Part shown: in pieces, positions 1 through 5,153 of the stretch
Layout of the letters: each line of letters opens with the position of its first letter
How positions within the stretch are numbered: the stretch's first letter is position 1
Assembly (NCBI GenBank): GCA_021158305.1
Contig: JAGGUU010000165.1
Coordinates: forward strand, 1-5,153
Direction: 5' to 3'
DNA: 5,153 nt
From: Candidatus Bathyarchaeota archaeon
Lineage (GTDB): Archaea > Thermoproteota > Bathyarchaeia > Bathyarchaeales > DTEX01
Position numbers and translations under genes: made by a program
The notes under the pieces: model-generated
Seen by the model: the letters and a program-made list of their open reading frames with translations, nothing else
What the model was told of the DNA's origin: nothing
The model's database searches: none

Positions 1-54
1 GTAAGGAGGCAGAATCTCATAAGAGGCTTCGAGAGGCCGTTCAATCGATGCTGA
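1..54 (+). CDS. possible 3' tail of an upstream gene (partial, weak)
   Basis: Frame 1 is open from the left edge to a TGA at 52-54 and would overlap the SMC start codon (48-50) by 7 nt as ATGCTGA, an arrangement like the tight overlaps further down the operon. Only 17 codons are visible, ending in GFERPFNRC, and no family can be recognised. The competing reading is that frame 3, the SMC frame, is also open to the edge (last residues before the Met are LREAVQS), so this DNA could instead be an N-terminal extension of the SMC gene or plain leader. Sequence to the left of the window would settle it. Confidence 0.25.
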   Translation, partial: VRRQNLIRGFERPFNRC

Positions 55-2084
55 TAAAGGAGATAATATTAGAGAACTTTATGTCCTACGAGTATGCTAG
101 GATACCGCTTAAGCCAGGCATAAATATAATATGTGGACCTAACGGCGCTGGTAAGAGTTCTATTCTGGTCGGGATATCAGTTGCCCTCGGACAGTCTTAT
201 ACTGAAAGATCGAAGAAGCTAAGCGATCTGATCCGCCGAGGGAAAGATATTGGAAGAGTAACTCTTGTTCTAGATAACTCTAGAAGAGGCGGTCGTAGAC
301 TAGTTCGCAGAATAAATAAAGACCAGATATACTTGACTCGTGTTTTAAGAAGAGATGGGAAGTACTGGTTTGAGATTGATAATGTCCATGCGACAAAGGC
401 TGAGGTTACCCGTCTTCTTTCACGCTTCAAGGTTGATCCAGATAACATGCTTATTATTATGCATCAGGACATGGCTGAACAATTCGTTATTCTCCCTCCT
501 CAAGAAAAACTCAAGCTCGTCGAGGCGGCCGCTGGGCTTGAATCATACCGCAGAAATGTTTTAGAGGCGAGGAATAAACTGAGGAGAATCTTAAGCCAAG
601 AAGACTCGCTTAAGAAGATGCTTGAATCAGCCGAGGAGACCCTGAGCTACTGGCGCGAGCAGTACGAACGTTTCCAGCAGAGGAAGCAACTATTGATGAA
701 GAGGAGGTTTCTGGAACGGGAGCTCGCTTGGGCTGAGGTAGCGCGGATAGAAGGAGAATTCTCCGAAGTGAGAAGCAAACTTAACGAAAGGAAAGCTGAG
801 CTTGAAAGAATATTGGAGGAGATACGATTCTCTGGAGATGAGGTGAATAAGCTACATAGTGAACTCGAAAATGCAAAGGCTTCTTGGCGGAAATTCTTTG
901 ATGAAAGACTCACTCTTGAAAGGGAGAAAGCTAAGCATGAATTTAACGTTCAAAATGCGGAGATGCTCAGTGATATTCAATCCTTAGTTGAGGATGGGCG
1001 GCGAATGATCGACGGTTTCATCAGCGGCCTCGGCTTAATTGAGGAAGGAGCTTCCTATCCATATTCTGGAATAGATACGAATCACGCATCAGAGGCTCTC
1101 TCAGCCGCGAAGAATCTGGAAAAATGGTCTGGAGAGCTGAATGCTAAAATCACAAAGATACGTGAGGCTGTAGAGAAGTCTCGACGAAGCCTCCCTATCC
1201 TAGAAGAAGAGCTCTCTGATGTAAAAGGTAAGATGCAGAAGATCTCTGAAGACATCGAGGAGCTGAATGAGAGAATTCTGAAGGAGAGAATAAACTTAGC
1301 GATACTTGAGTATCGCAGGAGGGAAATTGAATCCGAGATTCGTGAGATAGAGAGGAAAATCAAGTATCTAAAGGAGAGAATAGCTGAAGCCACGAGTAGA
1401 GCTGAGGAAAAAGGGTCAAGGATCGCTGTCCTCAGAAGCCCGGATGAGATCTTAGATGAGATACGTATGATCGATGGACGCTTATCGGCCATGGCCGATA
1501 TACCCGGTGACGTGGAGCGCATGTATGAGTCCTATTCTAAGCTATACTTGGAGCTTCGAGAAAAGGCTAGACTGGCCGCCGAGAATCGCGAAAAGGCTCT
1601 GGCTGAGGTTGAGCAGAGGATGGCTACTTGGAGGAGGCTTATTCGAGATCTGCTCTCAAGCGTGAGTTCCCAGTATGAGAAGATCCTTGCTTACGCCAAT
1701 GGAACAGGGTATGTGCGGCTAGTCAATGATGAGGATATAGAATCAGCTGGGATAGAGATATACGTTGGCTTCAGAGGAGCGAAGCCTGTTCCACTAAATA
1801 TCTATTCACAGAGCGGCGGGGAACGAAGCACGTCTGTTATGGCATTTCTTCTAGCACTACAGCAGCATATTAAATCTCCGTTCAGGGCGATAGACGAGTA
1901 TGATGTTCACATGGATCCCAGAAATAGAGAGGTTATCGCAAACTTGCTTATCTCAGCTGTTGAAGGTAGTGATGTTCAGTACTTGGCAATCACGCCAAAC
2001 CAAGCGTACTTTGAAGGTAAAGGAATCCACATGATAACTGTACAGAACATTGAGGGGACATCCGTCGTCATGGAGGTTACGTGA
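48..2084 (+). CDS. SMC-family ATPase, Smc5/6-like, with short coiled coil
   Basis: This is an ABC-type ATPase of the SMC/Rad50 class, expected to dimerise, bind DNA and act on chromosome structure or repair. The N-terminal head (about 1-165) has Walker A GPNGAGKS at 30-37 and a Q-loop region IMHQDMAEQF at 137-146. The C-terminal head (about 545-678) has signature SQSGGERS at 587-594, Walker B ending in D616 and catalytic E617, D-loop D623, and an ITP motif at 648-650. Charged heptad-rich coils run about 165-305 and 350-545. The ~50-residue tip between them shows no recognisable SMC hinge, and no CxxC zinc hook exists because the only Cys is C29. At 678 residues it is far shorter than canonical SMCs (about 1,000-1,200). 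QSGGERS, PFRAIDEYDVHMDP and the YLAITP segment resemble Smc5 and Smc6 as recalled from family knowledge. The start at 48 places the usual IKEIILENFMSY strand at the N-terminus; a weak GAGAGG lies at 31-36. The stop overlaps the next start. ClsN/coalescin-type or archaeal SMC-related proteins are the main alternatives. Confidence 0.9.
   Translation: MLIKEIILENFMSYEYARIPLKPGINIICGPNGAGKSSILVGISVALGQSYTERSKKLSDLIRRGKDIGRVTLVLDNSRRGGRRLVRRINKDQIYLTRVLRRDGKYWFEIDNVHATKAEVTRLLSRFKVDPDNMLIIMHQDMAEQFVILPPQEKLKLVEAAAGLESYRRNVLEARNKLRRILSQEDSLKKMLESAEETLSYWREQYERFQQRKQLLMKRRFLERELAWAEVARIEGEFSEVRSKLNERKAELERILEEIRFSGDEVNKLHSELENAKASWRKFFDERLTLEREKAKHEFNVQNAEMLSDIQSLVEDGRRMIDGFISGLGLIEEGASYPYSGIDTNHASEALSAAKNLEKWSGELNAKITKIREAVEKSRRSLPILEEELSDVKGKMQKISEDIEELNERILKERINLAILEYRRREIESEIREIERKIKYLKERIAEATSRAEEKGSRIAVLRSPDEILDEIRMIDGRLSAMADIPGDVERMYESYSKLYLELREKARLAAENREKALAEVEQRMATWRRLIRDLLSSVSSQYEKILAYANGTGYVRLVNDEDIESAGIEIYVGFRGAKPVPLNIYSQSGGERSTSVMAFLLALQQHIKSPFRAIDEYDVHMDPRNREVIANLLISAVEGSDVQYLAITPNQAYFEGKGIHMITVQNIEGTSVVMEVT
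2072..2077 (+). promoter_or_regulatory. Shine-Dalgarno site that decides the kleisin start
   Basis: GGAGGT lies inside the last codons of the SMC gene, 6 nt before ATG 2084 and only 3 nt before GTG 2081. The spacing favours ATG 2084 as the true start and suggests translational coupling, since the SMC stop TGA (2082-2084) shares its last base with that ATG. Confidence 0.7.
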
Positions 2085-2896
2085 TGGTCAGTAAGCGTCC
2101 CCATAGAATCGCTAGGGAAGAGCTTCGGAGAATAATCGAGTTCTGTCGAGTCGTTGAGAATAAGGGGCTAAACCCTTTTACGGTGAATGTTAACGATCTC
2201 ATAGCGGTTATAAGGTCGTATTTTCCAAGCCTAGAGGATCCGGAGGATCTTTCCTTAGATGCTGAAGCGCTTAATCGGATAGCTTCAATAATTAAGATGC
2301 AGAGTGAATGGGTGAAGCGGCGTGCCACATCCCTATATAGAGATCCGTTCCTAATAGAAGAGAAGCTCCGCAGATTATCAATGCAGGATCTCGCGAAAGT
2401 CTTTCTCAAGACGTGGCATCCAATAGTTGAGCTTGAACAAGTGACGAACGGTAGCTTAAGGATGGCGATGGATTACTGGGAGTCTCTTGCGCCTCTCAGC
2501 GAGAGATGGGGCGAGGAAGAGCTTCTTAAAGTGATGACTGAAAGAACCACACGTGAAGATCTCGTCAGGCAAGGGATCTTGCGAGACGAAGCTTTTCTCT
2601 CAGAGATCGAAAAGATGTGGAAGGAGCTGAAGGAAGCCGTTAGACCCGAGGGAAGAATAGATTACTGGGACTTCATAGGGGCTGAGAGCTATGAAGAGAC
2701 TATTAGACGAGCCTACCTTACAAGTTTCCTAGTAACATACGGCTATGCATCTCTAGAGATTCAGCCCTTGGAAGAAAAGATTTTCATAAAGCCTAATGAG
2801 AAGCCTGTTCCGAAGACTAGCGGCCAGCCCATTTCCTTTCCAATACCCGTGGATTATATGAGGTGGAGGAAGTGGCGAGAGCGGCGAGGAGAATAG
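2084..2896 (+). CDS. kleisin-like subunit (ScpA/Nse4-type) of the SMC complex
   Basis: This 270-residue protein probably bridges the two SMC heads and carries the kite subunit. Near the N-terminus, NPFTVNVNDLI (30-40), then a helix with LSLDAEALNRIAS and KMQSEW (71-76), matches the pattern of archaeal ScpA N-domains (NPWDIDI..., then a helix ending in LLRMKSE, recalled from the family). Near the C-terminus, YLTSFLVTYGYASLEI (211-226) followed by QPLEEKIFI parallels the ScpA winged helix pattern (F-ALLEL...LEQEEPFGDIYL), the part that binds the SMC cap. The middle (about 78-200) is acidic and helical and would be the kite-binding linker. A proline-rich then Arg/Trp-rich tail (237-270, ending RWRKWRERRGE) extends past the winged helix and could touch DNA. 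It overlaps the SMC stop by one base and the next gene by 34 nt if that gene starts at GTG 2863. Starting at ATG 2084 rather than GTG 2081 follows from the Shine-Dalgarno spacing. No catalytic residues are expected. The assignment rests on recalled motif patterns, not on an alignment. Confidence 0.72.
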   Translation: MVSKRPHRIAREELRRIIEFCRVVENKGLNPFTVNVNDLIAVIRSYFPSLEDPEDLSLDAEALNRIASIIKMQSEWVKRRATSLYRDPFLIEEKLRRLSMQDLAKVFLKTWHPIVELEQVTNGSLRMAMDYWESLAPLSERWGEEELLKVMTERTTREDLVRQGILRDEAFLSEIEKMWKELKEAVRPEGRIDYWDFIGAESYEETIRRAYLTSFLVTYGYASLEIQPLEEKIFIKPNEKPVPKTSGQPISFPIPVDYMRWRKWRERRGE

Positions 2897-3450
2897 GGCG
2901 GAAGAGAAGATACGCGACGATGCTGAAGAAGGCGGCGCAGCTAATCTTCTATAGAAGGCATATGGAACCTGGCGTTAAGGGATGGGAATTAAGAAGGAGA
3001 CTAGGACCCGACTATCCGAAGGTCGTTGCGCTCCTAGACGAGCATCTCAAGAGCATAGGCTTAACCGTGAAGACCGTATTCGAGGGCGAATCCCCTCCAG
3101 AAAATCCCACGATAGATCAGCTTGATAAGGCGAGGTTCTACATCACGCTTAGGGAGGAGCTTAGCCTTGAAGACATGAAATTCATAGGGTGGCGGATCGA
3201 TGATCTTGCCGGCCTAGCGGTCTCACTGGCTTATATAATATCTAAGGGCGGGAAAGCTCCCAAGAAGGATGTTGAATCCTTATTGAAGACGAAGCTTCCT
3301 GAATGGAGAGTTGAGATGAATCTATCACGCTACTTGAGAATGGGCTATCTTATGGAGGATGAGAATGAACAGCTATACTTGGGATGGAGAACAAGAGCCG
3401 AAGTAGACCAGAAGAAACTTATTGACTTGTTGCTCGAATACGAAATATGA
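2863..3450 (+). CDS. kite-like tandem winged-helix protein, Nse3/MAGE-like
   Basis: This 195-residue protein is the likely kite subunit that would dimerise on the kleisin linker and contact DNA. Winged helix A (about 20-97) starts with LKKAAQLIFYRR and has YPKVVALLDEHLKSIGL (51-67), then a strand RFYITL (91-96). Winged helix B (about 112-191) has LAGLAVSLAYIISKGGKAP (115-133) and ends with YLGWRTRAEV (172-181). MAGE/Nse3 proteins, from memory, have the same order: HLEV.FG.EL in domain A, a YIL strand, GLLMVLLSVIFMNGN, and WGPRALAETSKMKVLEF near the end. ScpB and Nse1 share the fold and are alternatives. The start is uncertain. GTG 2863 overlaps the kleisin by 34 nt; GTG 2872 has GGAGG only 2 nt before it; ATG 2920 would begin exactly at helix 1, 23 nt after the kleisin stop, but has only a poor Shine-Dalgarno. 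The longer starts add a very basic arm (RAARRIGRKRR). It is the last gene of the operon. Confidence 0.7.
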   Translation: MEEVARAARRIGRKRRYATMLKKAAQLIFYRRHMEPGVKGWELRRRLGPDYPKVVALLDEHLKSIGLTVKTVFEGESPPENPTIDQLDKARFYITLREELSLEDMKFIGWRIDDLAGLAVSLAYIISKGGKAPKKDVESLLKTKLPEWRVEMNLSRYLRMGYLMEDENEQLYLGWRTRAEVDQKKLIDLLLEYEI

Positions 3451-3470
3451 CGAGTAATAAAATGCTCTTT

Positions 3471-4148
3471 TCAGCAGGATAAATTCCCAAGCATGTCGAA
3501 TTGTATCTCTCTAGGTTTCCCGAGAATCTCATATCTTCCCCCTTTAGCTTGAGGCTGGACTTTCAGAGACCCACATTCTCTCAAGCTCGAGAGTATCCTT
3601 TATCCTGACAACCCTTATCCTCTCTTGAATTATGGGCTACACGTATACAAAGCTATCATTGTTGCCTCGCGGTTGCTTAGGAGGAAGAATGATATCTTAA
3701 CCCTTCTCGACACAGCCTACTGTTAGGGCGTTAATTATTGTTTCTTGATCGTTGATTTTCTTGACAAACCTCTTTGTTGTAATATCCGCCAACCTTATGC
3801 CAATCGCATTTCCGCGAGTCTTCTCGGATAAATCCAGTACTACTATCCGCTTAATCTTCAGCACCTAGGTTCATACCCTAGAAGCCAGAATCTCCCAGCA
3901 CATTCGCGTCCATGCCGGTTCCGCTTATGTCCTTGCTGATCTCGTCGATTATTAAGACGTATGTCCTTGAGTGGGATTCTCGTCATCAATAATTTAGCCT
4001 TCTTTAACACTTTTCTCTTCATCTTCGATATTCTCAGGCTTCACAACCTGCCATCTCATGCATACCTGTTCTCTTTAGTTCTTTCCTTATCTTCTCGACA
4101 AAATTCCTTGAGTTTAGGAGCTTGTATCTTCTGCCTAACCTCAACCAT
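3471..4148 (-). pseudogene. decayed LarA-like (DUF2088-type) protein gene
   Basis: Reading the minus strand gives, in order, pieces of one protein in shifting frames. MVEVRQKIQAPKLKEF begins at 4148 and stops at 4056. WQVVKPENIEDEEK (from about 4053) is followed by KAKLLMTRIPLKDI (to 3963), LIIDEISKDISGTGMDANVL (to about 3897) and a stop at 3880. EKTRGNAIGIRLADITT, then INALTVG, runs to a stop at 3697, followed by a SNREATMIALYTCSP piece with a stop at 3630. VRIKDTLELERMWVSES continues to a stop at 3544. YEILGKPREIQFDMLGNL ends at TGA 3473-3471. From memory, archaeal and clostridial proteins with a LarA-type (DUF2088, nickel-pincer racemase-like) domain carry the same motifs in the same order, such as DEIGKDISGTGMDPNV, SHGNALGIGLAD and NTLELEEMWVSE, over about 420 residues. 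At least five frameshifts and several stops are seen, and roughly 170-190 residues are missing near 4060. The flanking genes are intact, which argues against sequencing error. The gene is surely inactive; the exact substrate class of the parent is unknown. Confidence 0.82.
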
Positions 4149-4281
4149 CTTGAAATTCAAGCCTCAAGAATGATGTCTCTGCATCCTTCCCATACTCTCC
4201 CTTGCTATTTAGGCAGATGCACGGAGTAGAATGTTTCACTCTTAAATGTGAGGGAGATTTGAAGATTCCCTGAGTAGGCGT

Positions 4282-4293
4282 AACTTATAAATT
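4282..4293 (-). promoter_or_regulatory. possible relic TATA box of the pseudogene
   Basis: Read on the minus strand, these bases give AATTTATAAGTT, a plausible archaeal TATA box that overlaps the argS TATA box. Transcription would start near 4260, leaving about 110 nt before the ATG at 4148. It may be the old promoter of the decayed gene or only a by-product of the near-palindromic TTATAA core. Confidence 0.3.
4284..4293 (+). promoter_or_regulatory. TATA box of argS
   Basis: CTTATAAATT is a good archaeal TATA element, preceded by GCGTAA as a possible partial BRE. Centred near 4288, it predicts transcription starting about 4312-4316, only 5-9 nt before ATG 4321. The mRNA would be nearly leaderless, which fits the lack of any Shine-Dalgarno sequence before argS. 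Confidence 0.65.
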
Positions 4294-4320
4294 GCGGGGA
4301 ATCCTTCTCGAAGATGCGTG

Positions 4321-5153
4321 ATGATCTTGCCGGAAATATCAGTGAATCCATTCGGAGACTTCAGAAGCCAGTGTATGAGATTGCTCTCCGAAGCCTTGCA
4401 AGAATCCTTCCCTAACTTGGAGCTTCAGCCTCCAGCACTAGATATTCCCCCTACTTCCAAGTTTGGAGAGCTAAGCTCATCTATATGCTTCGATTTAGCC
4501 AAGAGGGTTCATGGAAAACCTCTTGATATAGCACGTCAGCTAGAGGAAAAAGTAGAGGTTAAAACGGATCTTTTCCCGCTTGTTAAGAATGTTCGAGCTG
4601 AAAAACCAGGTTACATAAACTTCTTTGTAGACCTACCTAAGCTTGCGTCCCTTACGCTCCACTCAGTTAAGGCTCTAAACTTCGAGTATGGATATGTAAA
4701 GGTAGAGAAGCCTGAAAGAATAATAGTTGAACATACAAGCGCGAATCCTATTCATCCAATGCATATAGGACATGCGAGGAACTCGGTACTGGGAGATTCC
4801 CTAGCTCGAATACTTGAAGCTAGGGGTCACAAGGTAACGCGGCACTTCTACATTGACGATGTCGGTCGCCAATCAGCTGTCATAGCGTATGGATGTAAGC
4901 TTCTCGGAGGACTCAAACCTGAAGGAAAGCCTGACCATTACATTGGCGCGGTCTATTCGATAACTAGTTGCATGTTAGAGATTCATAGACTAAAGAAAGC
5001 TATTGCCGAAGCGCGGAAGCATCATGAGCGAGTTGAGGATCTCCAAGTGCTCCAAAGGGAGCAAGATGATTGGATATCGGTAGCGGCTGAGCTCAAAGAG
5101 AGATTTCCAAACCTCTTCGGCAAGATTCTGGAGGAGTTTAGCAAAGTTGAGGA
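4321..5153 (+). CDS. argS: arginyl-tRNA synthetase, N-terminal part (cut by window end)
   Basis: This cytoplasmic class I enzyme charges tRNA-Arg with arginine using ATP. The 277 codons present cover the N-terminal tRNA-recognition (Add1) domain, about residues 9-115, with FGELSSSICFDLAKR and PGYINFFVDLP, and the start of the Rossmann catalytic domain. VEHTSANP (136-143) and HPMHIGHARN, with the HIGH box at 148-151, are the class I ArgRS signature. FYIDDVGRQ follows shortly after. The KMSK loop and the anticodon-binding domain lie beyond the right edge. ATG 4321 is chosen because it falls just after the predicted transcription start. GTG 4318 and GTG 4342 are in-frame alternatives, and the latter would begin at NPFGDF, where family homology seems to start. 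The gene has its own promoter and is separate from the SMC operon, with the pseudogene in between. Confidence 0.95.
   Translation, partial: MILPEISVNPFGDFRSQCMRLLSEALQESFPNLELQPPALDIPPTSKFGELSSSICFDLAKRVHGKPLDIARQLEEKVEVKTDLFPLVKNVRAEKPGYINFFVDLPKLASLTLHSVKALNFEYGYVKVEKPERIIVEHTSANPIHPMHIGHARNSVLGDSLARILEARGHKVTRHFYIDDVGRQSAVIAYGCKLLGGLKPEGKPDHYIGAVYSITSCMLEIHRLKKAIAEARKHHERVEDLQVLQREQDDWISVAAELKERFPNLFGKILEEFSKVE

Noticed and set aside
1082..1522. A long minus-strand open frame inside the SMC gene
   Set aside because: It is a Ser/Ile/Leu-rich shadow of the coiled-coil codons, with no motif of its own.
48..2084. Rad50 identity for the ATPase
   Set aside because: No CxxC zinc hook, no Mre11/HerA/NurA genes in view, and the C-terminal motifs fit Smc5/6 better.
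2077..2409. A minus-strand open frame opposite the kleisin start
   Set aside because: The + strand gene in the same place has family motifs, correct operon spacing and a Shine-Dalgarno; the minus frame has none.
3451..3480. Possible terminators between the operon and the pseudogene
   Set aside because: Only short runs of four T on either strand and no clear hairpin; too weak to call.
3961..4173. A 70-codon + strand open frame in the gap
   Set aside because: It lies antisense to the pseudogene, has a Leu/Ser/Phe-rich composition unlike the neighbouring genes, and lacks a ribosome binding site.
3451..4320. tRNA, CRISPR, insertion sequence or inverted repeats in the gap
   Set aside because: No cloverleaf, no regularly spaced repeats and no transposase fragments were seen; the pseudogene explains most of the interval, and 4149-4281 shows nothing recognisable.

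Overview
The window looks like chromosomal DNA from an archaeon, most likely a thermophile of the TACK group. Evidence for this is the heavy use of AGG, AGA and ATA codons, tightly packed overlapping genes, a TATA-box promoter with almost no leader, an archaeal-type arginyl-tRNA synthetase and an SMC-family ATPase of a non-bacterial kind. The lineage is inferred from gene character and cannot be fixed more closely from the sequence.

Region 1 (about 48-3450, + strand) is a compact three-gene operon. It encodes a short SMC ATPase whose head domains resemble eukaryotic Smc5 and Smc6 more than canonical SMC/condensin. Next comes a kleisin-like protein with ScpA/Nse4-type features at both ends. 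Last is a tandem winged-helix protein that resembles the kite subunits, especially Nse3/MAGE. SMC plus kleisin plus kite is the minimal subunit set of an SMC complex, and the genes overlap end to start, so one mRNA probably makes one complex. This minimal archaeal Smc5/6-like module is the main find of the window.

Region 2 (about 3451-4320) has no intact gene. It holds a badly decayed minus-strand pseudogene (about 3471-4148). Its pieces, spread over all three minus-strand frames, follow in order a LarA-like (DUF2088-type, Ni-dependent racemase-like) protein from its N-terminus to its stop codon, with one large internal deletion. Its old 5' side faces the argS promoter, and its 3' end converges on the operon.

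Region 3 (4321-5153, + strand) is the first 277 codons of argS, running off the window. A clear TATA box sits just upstream and implies a very short leader.

The operon products would work together in chromosome organisation or repair. ArgS is an unrelated housekeeping neighbour, and the pseudogene is a lost metabolic gene.
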